DNA from: DASTQL01 sp035761805
Lineage (GTDB): Bacteria; Actinomycetota; Actinomycetes; Jiangellales; Jiangellaceae
DNA: 21,777 nucleotides
NCBI GenBank assembly: GCA_035761805.1
Contig: DASTQL010000218.1
Span: 1-21,777 of the forward strand
Reading direction: 5' to 3'
Shown in pieces: positions 1 through 7,756 of this stretch (the stretch's first letter is position 1; every line of letters starts with the position of its first letter). Under the pieces are notes generated by a model that was given only the letters and a program-made list of their open reading frames with translations, was not told the origin of the DNA and searched no databases. The translations under genes were made by a program, and so were the position numbers.

Positions 1-68
1 CACGAGCGCAGCCCCCGCCGTGCTCCACGGGGCGCGGCTGGGGTAGGCCGGGGACAGGTGATGGCCGG
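1..68. other. Left-edge sequence, possibly the 3' tail of a truncated + strand gene
   Basis: One + strand frame stays open from base 2 to a TAG at 44-46 and could encode the last 14 residues of a gene entering from the left, which would converge on the MFS gene. The stretch is too short to identify. A 6-bp inverted repeat (AGGTGA at 56-61, TCACCT at 69-74) overlaps the MFS stop and may help end transcription, but it is weak. Confidence 0.2.
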
Positions 69-1472
69 TCACCTCACCGCCCGCGGGCGCATCCGGCCGG
101 CGACCACCACTCCAACCAGTGCCAGCACGATCATCACGGCGAAGATCGTCGCGAACACCACCGGCTCGGTGTCGCCACCGGGTCGGTGGCTCGCGTTGAA
201 GATCACCCCGCCCAGGCCGACGAAGGTGATGGAGAAGAGCGCGTCGGTGATCTGCAGAGCCGCCGAGTTGGCGCCCTGGTCCTCCGGCGGCGACATCTCG
301 AAGAGCAGCACGGACAGGCTCGCCGTGCTCATCCCCATCCCGACCGCTCCGAGCGTCCACGCCGCGGCAGCGACCGGAGCCGGGACCGCCGGCAGGAGCA
401 CCAGGGCGACCCCCGCGATCCCGGCCGCGACGATGCCTGACCCAACCCGTACGAGGAGGTATCGCGGGATCCGCAGCCGCGGGCGCCCTTGGTACCACGA
501 GCCGGCCGCCCAGCCCAGGGCTCCGCCGGTCAGTGCCAGGCCCGCCAGGGTGGCCGACAGTGCGCGCTCCTCCACGAGCATCAGCGGGACGAACGCCTCC
601 GCTCCGAAGAACGCACCGGCCAGCACGCCCCGCATGGCGACGACCGTCGGCAGTCCCCGGGCGAAGCGCAACGTCCCACGGGGCAGCAGCCGCGGAACGC
701 TGGGCACGACGAGCCCCAGCGCCACGACGACCAGGCCGACCGCCACGACGTCGCGCCGCTGCCCCGCGTACTGCAGCAGCCCCATCCCTGCGGCAGCCGC
801 CAGCGCCAGCCGGAGCCGCCCGCGACGGACCACGGGGCCGGCCGGCGGCGGTCCGTCCACGGCGCGGAGCGACGGCATGACCAGGACGAGCGGGAGCAGC
901 ACCAGCGGGACGGTGCCGAGGAAGACCAGGCGCCAGAGCCCGCGGTCGGCCAGGGTGCCGGCGACCAGTGGTCCGACGATCGAGGGCAGCACCCAGGCCG
1001 CTGCCATGGCCGAGAACATCCGGGGCCGGATCTCCTCGGGATAGGCCCGCGCCACCACGACGTACACGGCGACGATCACCAGCCCGCCGCCGAGTCCCTG
1101 CGTGGCCCGGCCGAGGATGAACGGCCACATCGACGGCGCCAGCCCCGCGACGACGAGGCCGACGCAGAAGGTCGCCACACCGGCGAGCAGCGGCAGCCGC
1201 GGGCCCCGCCGGTCGCACAGCTCGCCGGCGACGACCATCCCGACCAGGCTGGTCGTGAAGAAGCCCGAGAAGGCCCAGGCGTAGAGCGGCAGGCCGTCCA
1301 GGTCGCGCACCGCGATGGGCATGGCCGTCGCCACGGCCATCGCCTCGAACGCGACGAGCAGGATCGTGGCGACGACGCCCACCGTCAGCCGGCGCCGCCG
1401 CGGGCCGAGGATGCCCTCGGTCGGCGGCGTAGGTCCACGCTCGGCCCCGGGCCGGAGGTTCGTCCCCGCCAC
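69..1472 (-). CDS. MFS transporter, drug:H+ antiporter type
   Basis: This 467-residue polytopic membrane protein most likely exports small hydrophobic compounds using the proton gradient. After a short basic cytoplasmic N-terminus (Arg-rich at 25-28) come many hydrophobic helices. The helix 2-3 loop carries an MFS motif-A-like stretch, GELCDRRGPR (about 83-92). A proline/glycine-rich helix around 162-172 resembles the antiporter motif C. The beginning, with MPIAVRDL near 51-58, is typical of DHA2/EmrB-like exporters, but I cannot count 12 versus 14 helices reliably. The GTG start at 1472 has no Shine-Dalgarno sequence and lies 6 nt after a -10-like hexamer, which suggests a leaderless transcript. 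It diverges from the molybdoenzyme gene across 94 bp. The substrate is unknown. Confidence 0.9.
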   Translation of the reverse strand: MAGTNLRPGAERGPTPPTEGILGPRRRRLTVGVVATILLVAFEAMAVATAMPIAVRDLDGLPLYAWAFSGFFTTSLVGMVVAGELCDRRGPRLPLLAGVATFCVGLVVAGLAPSMWPFILGRATQGLGGGLVIVAVYVVVARAYPEEIRPRMFSAMAAAWVLPSIVGPLVAGTLADRGLWRLVFLGTVPLVLLPLVLVMPSLRAVDGPPPAGPVVRRGRLRLALAAAAGMGLLQYAGQRRDVVAVGLVVVALGLVVPSVPRLLPRGTLRFARGLPTVVAMRGVLAGAFFGAEAFVPLMLVEERALSATLAGLALTGGALGWAAGSWYQGRPRLRIPRYLLVRVGSGIVAAGIAGVALVLLPAVPAPVAAAAWTLGAVGMGMSTASLSVLLFEMSPPEDQGANSAALQITDALFSITFVGLGGVIFNASHRPGGDTEPVVFATIFAVMIVLALVGVVVAGRMRPRAVR

Positions 1473-1478
1473 CAGCGA

Positions 1479-1484
1479 ATCCTA
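1479..1484 (-). promoter_or_regulatory. -10 box of a probable leaderless promoter for the MFS gene
   Basis: TAGGAT on the - strand matches the actinobacterial TANNNT -10 pattern. It is followed by exactly six bases and then the GTG start at 1472, with no ribosome binding site between. Transcription would therefore begin at the start codon. No good -35 hexamer was seen. Confidence 0.5.
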
Positions 1485-1547
1485 GGGAGGGTCGTTTCGG
1501 CAGCACGGCGGAGCCGTCCGCCCGGCGGGGCTTCCACCGACCCGCGT

Positions 1548-1565
1548 CCTCCGGTAGACCGGAGG
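1548..1565. promoter_or_regulatory. Perfect 18-bp palindrome abutting the sulfite oxidase start
   Basis: CCTCCGGT and ACCGGAGG form 8-bp arms around a 2-bp AG spacer, ending one base before the ATG at 1567. The right arm contains the only GGAGG near this start, but it is one base from the ATG, too close for normal ribosome binding. A -10-like TAGACC (1555-1560) lies inside the palindrome, six bases before the ATG. It could be a repressor operator over the transcription start. If transcription starts further upstream, it could instead be an RNA hairpin over the initiation region. It is also within reach of the divergent MFS promoter. Confidence 0.5.
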
Positions 1566-1566
1566 C

Positions 1567-2691
1567 ATGAGTGACGGTACGGCCCTTCGGGCGCAGAGTG
1601 AACCTGGACGCGTGGCCGCCCCGGGTGAGGGGATCGGGCTGGACGAGCTCGGCCTGGCCACCCGCAACCACGGGGTGCTCCTCGAGGCCCTGCGGCACGA
1701 CGTCACCCCGCCGGGACTCCACTACCTGCTGACCCACTACGACGTGCCCTTCCTCGACCCGAGGGAGTGGCGGCTCACGGTCCGCGGTGCGGTGCGGACC
1801 CCGCTCACGCTCACCCTGGCCGACCTGCAGGCCCGACCGTCGGTGACGCAACGGGTCACGTTGGAGTGCGCCGGGAACGGCCGGGCCCGGCTGGAGCCCC
1901 GGCCGGTGAGCCAGCCGTGGCTCGTCGAGGCGGTGGGCACCGCCGAGTGGACCGGTACGCCTCTTGCACCTCTGTTGCGCGAGGCGGGGATCGAGCCCGC
2001 CGCGGTCGACGTCGTCTTCACCGGGGCCGACCACGGGGTGGAGCGAGGGGTCGAGCAGGACTACGCGCGCGGGCTCCCGCTGGCCGAGGCCCTCCGCGAG
2101 GACGTCGTCCTGGCCTGGGCGATGAACGGCGCCCCCCTCCCGCCGCAGCACGGGTTCCCCGTACGGCTGGTGGTCCCCGGCTGGTACGGCATGGCGCACG
2201 TCAAGTGGCTCACCGCCGTCGAGGTGCTCCGGCGCCCCTTCGACGGCTACCAGAACGCCGTCGCCTACCGGCTCGCCGGCGAGGACCCGGACGACCCCGG
2301 TGAGCCGGTCACGCGGATCCGACCCCGGGCCCTCCTGGTGCCCCCGGGCTTCCCGGACTTTCTGTCCCGGTCGCGCATCGTGCGCCCCGGTCGGTGTCTG
2401 CTGGAGGGCCGGGCCTGGTCCGGTCGTACTCCCGTCTCACGGGTCGAGGTGAGCACCGACGGCGGGACGACGTGGGACGAGGCGGACCTCGAGTCGGCCG
2501 ACCCGCGGCACCCCTACGCCTGGCGGCGCTTCACGTACGGGTGGGACGCCGCGCCCGGCTCGTACGAGCTGTGCGCCCGGGGCTTCGACGCCGAGGGCGG
2601 CCAGCCGCTCGAGCAGCCGTGGAACCGGCAGGGCATGGCCAACAACCTGGTCCAGCGAGTCCCCGTCGTGGTGACCGAGGCGGGTGGGTAG
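1567..2691 (+). CDS. Sulfite oxidase-family molybdopterin oxidoreductase
   Basis: This 374-residue enzyme is of the sulfite oxidase/YedY superfamily, using molybdenum cofactor to oxidise sulfite or a related substrate. The N-terminal half is the Moco-binding domain: HYDVPFLDP (57-65) begins the fold, Cys101 in LECAGNGR (99-106) is the expected Mo-thiolate ligand, and the block around PGWYGMAHVKW carries conserved cofactor-domain residues. The C-terminal part, from about residue 265, looks like the immunoglobulin-like dimerisation domain (RVEVSTDGGTTW). No haem b5 domain, signal peptide or twin-arginine motif is visible, so a cytoplasmic location and a separate electron acceptor are inferred. 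The stop lies 13 bases from the converging DUF3039 gene. The true substrate is uncertain. Confidence 0.9.
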   Translation: MSDGTALRAQSEPGRVAAPGEGIGLDELGLATRNHGVLLEALRHDVTPPGLHYLLTHYDVPFLDPREWRLTVRGAVRTPLTLTLADLQARPSVTQRVTLECAGNGRARLEPRPVSQPWLVEAVGTAEWTGTPLAPLLREAGIEPAAVDVVFTGADHGVERGVEQDYARGLPLAEALREDVVLAWAMNGAPLPPQHGFPVRLVVPGWYGMAHVKWLTAVEVLRRPFDGYQNAVAYRLAGEDPDDPGEPVTRIRPRALLVPPGFPDFLSRSRIVRPGRCLLEGRAWSGRTPVSRVEVSTDGGTTWDEADLESADPRHPYAWRRFTYGWDAAPGSYELCARGFDAEGGQPLEQPWNRQGMANNLVQRVPVVVTEAGG

Positions 2692-2704
2692 GGCCGCGCC
2701 CGGA

Positions 2705-2977
2705 TCAGCCCTGGTCCCCGCCCTTGTCGCCGCCACCTGCCGGCATCTTCGCCCAGATCTCCTTGCACTGCGGGCACACGGGGTAGCGCTGGGGATCGCG
2801 CGACGGCACCCACACCTTGCCGCACAGGGCGATCACGGGCGTGCCGTTGACCATCGCCTCCATGAGCTTGTCCTTCGGCACGTAGTGCGAGAACCGCTCG
2901 TGGTCGCCGTCGCCGGTCGAGGGCTGGGTGCGGCGGTCCTCGACCGTCTGCGAACCGGGACTCATCTGGGTGCTCAC
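2705..2977 (-). CDS. DUF3039 small Cys-containing protein
   Basis: This 90-residue soluble protein matches the actinobacterial DUF3039 family, whose function is unknown. Cys52 (ALCGKVWVP) and the CPQC pair (Cys68, Cys71), with His31 nearby, look like a possible metal (Zn) site. The C-terminus is Gly/Asp-rich and probably disordered. The GTG at 2977 is preferred because a TACACT -10-like box ends six bases before it, as in a leaderless gene. The ATG at 2965 is an alternative, with GGAGG 12 bases upstream. It is convergent with the sulfite oxidase gene and lies beyond the hairpin that ends the iron operon, so it is probably transcribed on its own. Confidence 0.88.
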   Translation of the reverse strand: MSTQMSPGSQTVEDRRTQPSTGDGDHERFSHYVPKDKLMEAMVNGTPVIALCGKVWVPSRDPQRYPVCPQCKEIWAKMPAGGGDKGGDQG

Positions 2978-2983
2978 CCTCCA

Positions 2984-2989
2984 AGTGTA
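2984..2989 (-). promoter_or_regulatory. -10 box of a probable leaderless promoter for the DUF3039 gene
   Basis: TACACT on the - strand matches TANNNT and is followed by six bases and the GTG at 2977. The GGAGG between them touches the GTG and could not act as its ribosome binding site. No convincing -35 hexamer was seen. Confidence 0.45.
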
Positions 2990-3033
2990 CGGAGCGCCGC
3001 GCCCGGCCCGGAATGACCACGTTCACCACCCTC

Positions 3034-3075
3034 GTCGGGTCACCCCCAGGCGTCGACGACTGGTGGTGGCCCGAC
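3034..3075 (-). terminator. Long GC-rich hairpin terminating the iron/VanZ/YqgE operon
   Basis: Arms at 3034-3044 and 3065-3075 pair over 11 positions with one mismatch. A second 4-bp stem (CCAG 3046-3049, CTGG 3060-3063) continues inside, leaving a 10-base loop. The hairpin begins 28 bases past the yqgE stop and lies before the next gene in the same direction. There is no U-tract, which is common for actinobacterial terminators. Confidence 0.5.
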
Positions 3076-3103
3076 CGGCCTCGTGATGGCCCGGCCCGGC
3101 GGC

Positions 3104-3646
3104 TCAGTTGAGCGACGGGTCCGCCGGAAACGTCGACACCAGCGCCAGCGGTCCACGCTGGCGCCGGAGCACCAGCCGCCACAGGTCGGCGGCGTCCGCT
3201 CGGAAGGGATCGACCGGCAGGGCGTCGACGACGTACCACGCCCCCTCCTCGATCTCCTTCTCCAGCTGCTCCACGCCCCACCCGGAGTAGCCGGCGAAGA
3301 TGCGTGCACCGGAGATCCGCGGCACCACCTCGTCGGCCGGGGTGTCGAGGTCGACCAGGGCGAGGCCGCCCGGCACCTGCCGCGCCCCCGGTGGGAGCTC
3401 GTCGCCGACGGGCGCGACCAGGCCGAGCGCGCCGTCCAGGCTCACCGGGCCGCCCTGGAAGAGCACGCCCGGACTGCTGACGACGGGCTGCCAGTCCGGC
3501 AGGACCTCGGACACCGGGATGTCGGTGGGGCGGTTCACGACGATGCCGAGCGCCCCGTCGTCACCGTGGTCGAGGAGCAGGACCACCGTTCGGGCGAAGT
3601 TCGGGTCGGCGAGCATCGGCGTCGCGACGAGCAGCTGCCCTGCCAT
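3104..3646 (-). CDS. yqgE: YqgE/AlgH family protein
   Basis: This 180-residue protein has the family's full length and hallmark N-terminus: MAGQLLVATPML, then DPNFARTVVLLLDH (about 14-27) and GALGIVVNRP (about 31-40). A later GYSGWGVEQLEKEI block is also characteristic. The molecular role of YqgE/AlgH is not settled; AlgH was named as a regulator of alginate synthesis in Pseudomonas. The ATG at 3646 is chosen because it fits the family N-terminus and lies five bases after the VanZ stop. The same frame stays open far upstream, but only as an antisense-like shadow through the neighbouring genes. It is the last gene of a five-gene run headed by an iron ABC transporter. Confidence 0.92.
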   Translation of the reverse strand: MAGQLLVATPMLADPNFARTVVLLLDHGDDGALGIVVNRPTDIPVSEVLPDWQPVVSSPGVLFQGGPVSLDGALGLVAPVGDELPPGARQVPGGLALVDLDTPADEVVPRISGARIFAGYSGWGVEQLEKEIEEGAWYVVDALPVDPFRADAADLWRLVLRRQRGPLALVSTFPADPSLN

Positions 3647-3651
3647 CGAGG

Positions 3652-4011
3652 TCACGGCGTCTCCCGCCGGGCCAGGGGCAGCACCAGGCCGATCACGACG
3701 CCCACGAGGTCGGCCACGACGTCGGAGATCTCGCCGCCGCGCCCCGGTAGCAGCGTGTGCTGCACGGCCTCGCTGAGCCCGGCGTGCGCGACGAGCAGGA
3801 GGACGACGGGGACGAGGGGTAGTCGGGCCAGCCTCGCCGTCCACACGACCGCCCCGAAGACCAGGGCGTGCACGACCAGATCCCCGTACGGGAGCAGTCC
3901 GACGCCCGCCGACGGCGGGTCGGGCAGGTAGAGCACCGCCAGGTGCACCAGGACCACGACGACGAAGAGCAGTCGGGCCCCGTCGAGCCGCGGTGTCGTC
4001 GTGGTCGTCAC
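3652..4011 (-). CDS. VanZ-like family membrane protein
   Basis: This 119-residue protein has about four hydrophobic helices (near 13-29, 41-58, 63-80 and 96-112). The pattern of a conserved Asp and His in helix 2 (GDLVVHALVFGA, about 43-54), a Glu-containing stretch (SEAVQHTLLPGRGGE) and a following Asp-rich helix (DVVADLVGVVIG) is typical of the VanZ-like superfamily. The founding VanZ gives low-level teicoplanin resistance; most relatives are uncharacterised. Its ATG overlaps the stop of the upstream ATPase gene by 4 bp (ATGA), implying translational coupling. A role in iron uptake is not known for this family, so its place in this operon is unexplained. Confidence 0.8.
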   Translation of the reverse strand: MTTTTTPRLDGARLLFVVVVLVHLAVLYLPDPPSAGVGLLPYGDLVVHALVFGAVVWTARLARLPLVPVVLLLVAHAGLSEAVQHTLLPGRGGEISDVVADLVGVVIGLVLPLARRETP

Positions 4012-5039
4012 GGCGCGGGGAAGAACGACACGGGTCCCACCACCTGCACCGCCACGGCGTCGCCGACGGCGACCCCGTGAGGGGCCCCCTGCTGCCTCGC
4101 TGCCACGGGGATGCCTGCGTGGCCCTCGAGCTCGAGGCGGACCAGCGCGTCGTGGCCGTAGAAGACGGTCCCGGTGACCCTGGCGGGAACCCCGTCACCC
4201 GGGCGGCCGACGGTGATCTGCTCGGGACGGACGACCACCCTGCCCGGACCGGGCACCGACGGCTGCCGGAGCACGAGCGGGCCCAGTGCGCTCTGCGCCG
4301 CGTCGCCCGAGGCGACCACGTCGAGGACGACCGCCTCGCCGACGAAGGTGGCGACGCCCAGGTCGGCCGGGGCGCTGTAGAGGTCGCCGGGCGGTGCCGC
4401 CTGGGCGATCCGGCCCTCGTCCATGACGGCGACCAGGTCGGCCATGGACAGCGCCTCCTCCTGGTCGTGAGTGACCAGGACCGCCGTGGCGCCGGCGGTG
4501 CGCAGGGCGGCTCGCACGTCCTCGCGCACAGCCGCACGGAGTCCGGTGTCCAGGGCGCTGAAGGGCTCGTCGAGCAGGACGAGGGCCGGCTCCGGCGCGA
4601 GCGCCCTGGCCAGCGCCACCCGCTGTTGCTGGCCGCCGGACAACTCGTACGGCATGCGCGGTCCGTAGCCGGCCAGTCCGACCAGCTCGAGCACTTCGTC
4701 GACCCGCGCCCCGCGTCGCCGCCGAGGCAGCCCGAAACCGACGTTGCCCGCGACGGTGAGATGGGGGAAGAGCGCGCCTTCCTGGGGCACCACCCCGACC
4801 CGGCGACGCTCAGGCGGGACGTGGGTCCCCGGGAGCGACACGACGGTCCCGCCCAGCCGCACCATCCCCCGGTCGGCGGTGTCGAAGCCGGCGACGATCC
4901 GGAGCAGCGTGGTCTTGCCGCAGCCTGATGCCCCGAGCACGGCGGCGAGCGAGCCCTCGGGCACGGCGAGGTCGACGCCCCGCAGCACCCACACGTCGCC
5001 GTAGGACTTCTCCAGCCCTCGGACCACCAGCTCGCTCAC
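4008..5039 (-). CDS. fbpC: Iron(III)-type ABC transporter ATP-binding protein
   Basis: This 343-residue ATPase is of the ferric iron (FbpC/AfuC-like) importer group. All motifs are intact: Walker A GASGCGKTT (36-44), Q-loop VPQEG (84-88), signature LSGGQQQR (133-140), Walker B LVLLDEP (153-159) and H-loop His191. The last 100 or so residues fit the C-terminal TOBE-type regulatory domain of this family. It would drive the neighbouring permease at the inner face of the membrane. The start overlaps the permease stop by 4 bp and the end overlaps the VanZ gene by 4 bp. The substrate is inferred from the operon's binding protein and upstream iron box; a related importer for another small substrate is less likely. 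Confidence 0.92.
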   Translation of the reverse strand: MSELVVRGLEKSYGDVWVLRGVDLAVPEGSLAAVLGASGCGKTTLLRIVAGFDTADRGMVRLGGTVVSLPGTHVPPERRRVGVVPQEGALFPHLTVAGNVGFGLPRRRRGARVDEVLELVGLAGYGPRMPYELSGGQQQRVALARALAPEPALVLLDEPFSALDTGLRAAVREDVRAALRTAGATAVLVTHDQEEALSMADLVAVMDEGRIAQAAPPGDLYSAPADLGVATFVGEAVVLDVVASGDAAQSALGPLVLRQPSVPGPGRVVVRPEQITVGRPGDGVPARVTGTVFYGHDALVRLELEGHAGIPVAARQQGAPHGVAVGDAVAVQVVGPVSFFPAP

Positions 5040-6646
5040 CGCTCACCTCCGCCACCAAGTGTCGTGGACCGTGTGGTCAGCAGGAAGGTGGGGACGGCTG
5101 CGAGGACCACCAGCAACGCAGCGTACGGCGCCGCGGCCGCATAGGCGCCGACGGTCGTACGCGACCAGAGCTCCGTGGCGAGCGTCTGCATGCCGGTCGG
5201 CCGGAGCAGGAGCGTCGCCGGCAGCTCCTTCATGCAGGTGAGGAAGACCAGCACGGCCCCGGCGGCCACCCCAGGTCCGGCCACGCGGAGCGTCACGTCG
5301 CGCAGGGCCTGGAACGGGCTGCGGCCCAGGGAGCGCGCCACCTCCTCCAGGACGGGTGGGGAGAGTGCGACCGACGCGCGGACGGCGCCGACGGCCGCGG
5401 GCAGGAAGAGGACGGCATAGGCGAGCACCAGCAGGGGGGTGCGCTGGTAGACGGGGAAGGCGTACCGCACGGCGAAGAAGACGAGCGCGAGGGCGACGAC
5501 GATGCCCGGCAGGGCATGCCCGGCGTAGGCGGCCTGCTCCACGGCGGAGACCAGGCGTCCTCGGTACCGCACGGCGAGGACCCCCACCGGGATCGCCAGC
5601 ACGACGGTCAGCGCGGCCCCGAGTGCTGACACCGCGACGGTGGAGCCGGCAGCCTCGACCACCCTGGTCGCGTCGAAGCCGGCCGAGCTGCCCACGACCA
5701 GCCAGCGCGCCAGGCCGACCAGCGGGAAGGCGACCCCGAGCCCGGCCACCACCGCAGCCCAGAGCAGCGCCAGCGCCGTGCCGCCCCGGCCGAGCCGGAC
5801 GAGCCCATGTCGGCGCGCTGCTCCCGTGCCCAGGCGGGCCTGCGCGGCCCGCCCCCGGCTGCGGGACTCGGCCCACACGATGGTGATCGTGACCAGGACG
5901 AGGACCAGCCCCAGGACCGCGGCCGGTGTGCGGTCGAAGCTCGACCGGTAGCTGGTGTAGATGACCCGGGTCAGCGAGTCGAAGCGCAGCAGCGACACCG
6001 CGCCGAAGTCCGACAGCACGTAGAGCCCGACCAGCAGGCCGCCGGCCGCCATGGCCGGCCGTACCTGCCGGAGGGTGACGGTGAGCACCGTGCGCCACCG
6101 GCCGCGGCCGAGCGAGCGGGCCACCTCCTCGAGGGCGGGGTCCGTGCCCTGCAACGCGGCACGGACCGGCAGGAACACGTACGGGTAGGTGCACAAGGTC
6201 AGGACGAGAACCGATCCCGCGAACGGCGGGATGCGTGGGAAGAACGAGACCCAGATGTAGGCAGCGACGTACGAGGGCACGGCCAGCGGCAGCGCCCCCA
6301 GCACCGTGAGGAGGCGGCGGAAGGGCACTCGGGTCCGGCTGGTCAGCCAGGCGAGGCTCACGCCGACGACCAGGCACAGACCGGTGACGACCGCGGCGAG
6401 CAGGAGGCTGCGCAGCACCAGGCGCAGGGTGCGCTCCTGCCAGACGATCTCGAAGGCCACCTCGGGTCCCCGCTCGAAGGCGCGCACCGCCAGGTACACC
6501 AGGGGCAGCAGGGCCACCCCGGCCGCCACCAGGGCAGGGACGAGCAGGACCGCGGGTGGCCGCGTGCGTCGGCGCGAGGCCACGCCACCCCCCCGGGCGC
6601 CGGGGGTCCCGGGGACGGGCGGGTGGGTGAGCGCGGGTCCCGCCAT
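5036..6646 (-). CDS. fbpB: Iron(III)-type ABC transporter permease, fused double-domain
   Basis: This 536-residue polytopic protein contains two binding-protein-dependent permease domains in one chain, as in FbpB/SfuB iron importers. Each half has an EAA loop for contacting the ATPase: EEVARSLGRGRWR in the first half and EEVARSLGRSPFQ in the second, each followed by a conserved Gly-rich segment. About 12 membrane helices are expected. A short Pro/Arg-rich cytoplasmic N-terminus precedes helix 1. Its ATG shares one base with the stop of the binding-protein gene (TGATG), and its end overlaps the ATPase start by 4 bp, so the three components are probably made at matched levels. Confidence 0.92.
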   Translation of the reverse strand: MAGPALTHPPVPGTPGARGGGVASRRRTRPPAVLLVPALVAAGVALLPLVYLAVRAFERGPEVAFEIVWQERTLRLVLRSLLLAAVVTGLCLVVGVSLAWLTSRTRVPFRRLLTVLGALPLAVPSYVAAYIWVSFFPRIPPFAGSVLVLTLCTYPYVFLPVRAALQGTDPALEEVARSLGRGRWRTVLTVTLRQVRPAMAAGGLLVGLYVLSDFGAVSLLRFDSLTRVIYTSYRSSFDRTPAAVLGLVLVLVTITIVWAESRSRGRAAQARLGTGAARRHGLVRLGRGGTALALLWAAVVAGLGVAFPLVGLARWLVVGSSAGFDATRVVEAAGSTVAVSALGAALTVVLAIPVGVLAVRYRGRLVSAVEQAAYAGHALPGIVVALALVFFAVRYAFPVYQRTPLLVLAYAVLFLPAAVGAVRASVALSPPVLEEVARSLGRSPFQALRDVTLRVAGPGVAAGAVLVFLTCMKELPATLLLRPTGMQTLATELWSRTTVGAYAAAAPYAALLVVLAAVPTFLLTTRSTTLGGGGER

Positions 6647-7686
6647 CAGCTCAGGCCGGCCTCCTGGATCATCGTCTGGGTCTCGGCCAGTGTGTCCAGG
6701 TCGGAGAGGTCGATCTCCGGCGGGTCGAGCTCGTCGAGCGGCGGCAGGGCGGCATCGGTCTCGACCCCCTCGATCAGCGGGTACTCCTTGGTCTCCTCCG
6801 CGAAGTACTGCTGCGCCTCCTCGCCCAGCAGGAAGTCGACGAACTGCTGCGCCTCCTCCCCGGCGTCGGTGGTCGCGACCACGCCGACCCCGGCCACGTT
6901 GACCAGGGCGCCTGGGTCACCGCCGCCGGGGAAGACCAGCCGGGCGGTGATGCCGTCCTCGCCGACCTCGGCCACCCGCTCGTACCAGTAGTAGTGGTTG
7001 ATCAGGCCCAGCGAGACGACGGCGTTGTCGACGGCATCGAGTACGGCGTTGTTGTTGTCGAAGATCTGCACGTCGTTGGCGGCGATGCCCTCGAGCCAGG
7101 CCCGGGCGGCGTCGTCGCCGTCCAGGACGCGCAGGCCGGTGACGAAGGCCTCGAAGGACGCGTTGGTGGGGGCGATGCCGACCTCGCCCGACCAGCGAGG
7201 GTCGGTCAGCTCGCGCACGGACCGGGGCACCTCCTCCTCCGGCACCTCGTCGGGGTTGTAGGCGATGACCCGGGCCCGCCCGCTCACCCCGACCCACTGC
7301 CCCTCGTCGGCCCGGAAGCGCTCGTCGACGAGCTCGAGGGTCTCGTCGGGCAGCTCGGCGAAGAGCCCCTCCTTGGCGATCGCGCCGAGGGCGCCGCCGT
7401 CCTGGGCGAAGAAGACGTCGGCCTCCGTGCGCTCCCCCTCCTCGAGCAGCTGGGCGGCCAGCTCGCCGGTCCCGGCGTAGCGGACGGCCACGTCCATCCC
7501 GGTCTCCTCGGCGAACCGGTCGATGATCGGCTGGACCAGGTCCTCGTTGCGGCCGGAGTAGACCACGAGGCTCGCGGTCGACTCCTCGGTCGTCTCCTCG
7601 GCCCCGGCGTCGTCATCTCCGCAGGCGGCCAGTGACAGGGCGAGGGCGGCAGCGGTCGCCGCGACGAGCAGGTGACGGGATGTCAT
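6646..7686 (-). CDS. fbpA: Iron(III) ABC transporter substrate-binding lipoprotein
   Basis: This 346-residue extracytoplasmic binding protein resembles the FbpA ferric-binding family. A lipoprotein signal peptide ends in LSLAAC, with Cys22 as the lipidation site, followed by an acidic linker rich in D, E and T. The mature part opens with VVYSGRNEDL (41-50), typical of the family. HYYWYER (231-237) supplies the adjacent tyrosines (Tyr232, Tyr233) expected to bind Fe(III). The start is supported by GGAGG nine bases before the ATG at 7686. It is the first gene of the operon and lies about 70 bases downstream of an iron-regulator box. Iron as the substrate is inferred from these three facts together. 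Confidence 0.93.
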   Translation of the reverse strand: MTSRHLLVAATAAALALSLAACGDDDAGAEETTEESTASLVVYSGRNEDLVQPIIDRFAEETGMDVAVRYAGTGELAAQLLEEGERTEADVFFAQDGGALGAIAKEGLFAELPDETLELVDERFRADEGQWVGVSGRARVIAYNPDEVPEEEVPRSVRELTDPRWSGEVGIAPTNASFEAFVTGLRVLDGDDAARAWLEGIAANDVQIFDNNNAVLDAVDNAVVSLGLINHYYWYERVAEVGEDGITARLVFPGGGDPGALVNVAGVGVVATTDAGEEAQQFVDFLLGEEAQQYFAEETKEYPLIEGVETDAALPPLDELDPPEIDLSDLDTLAETQTMIQEAGLS

Positions 7687-7749
7687 GGAGCGGGACCTCC
7701 ACGCTGGTCGGCGGTAGGTGGGCGGTAGCTGGGGTCAGGTGCGGGCGAC

Positions 7750-7755
7750 ACTCTA
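7750..7755 (-). promoter_or_regulatory. Candidate -10 box for the iron operon
   Basis: TAGAGT on the - strand matches TANNNT and lies one base downstream of the iron box, about 63 bases before the ATG at 7686. A regulator bound to the box would cover the spacer and -35 area, giving simple repression. No strong -35 is visible. Confidence 0.35.
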
Positions 7756-7756
7756 G

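Noticed and set aside
3647..4537. N-terminal extension of the YqgE frame through vanZ and the ATPase gene
   Set aside because: The extension lies within two well-supported genes on the same strand in another frame and is Arg/Pro/Ser-rich. The family N-terminus is at 3646.
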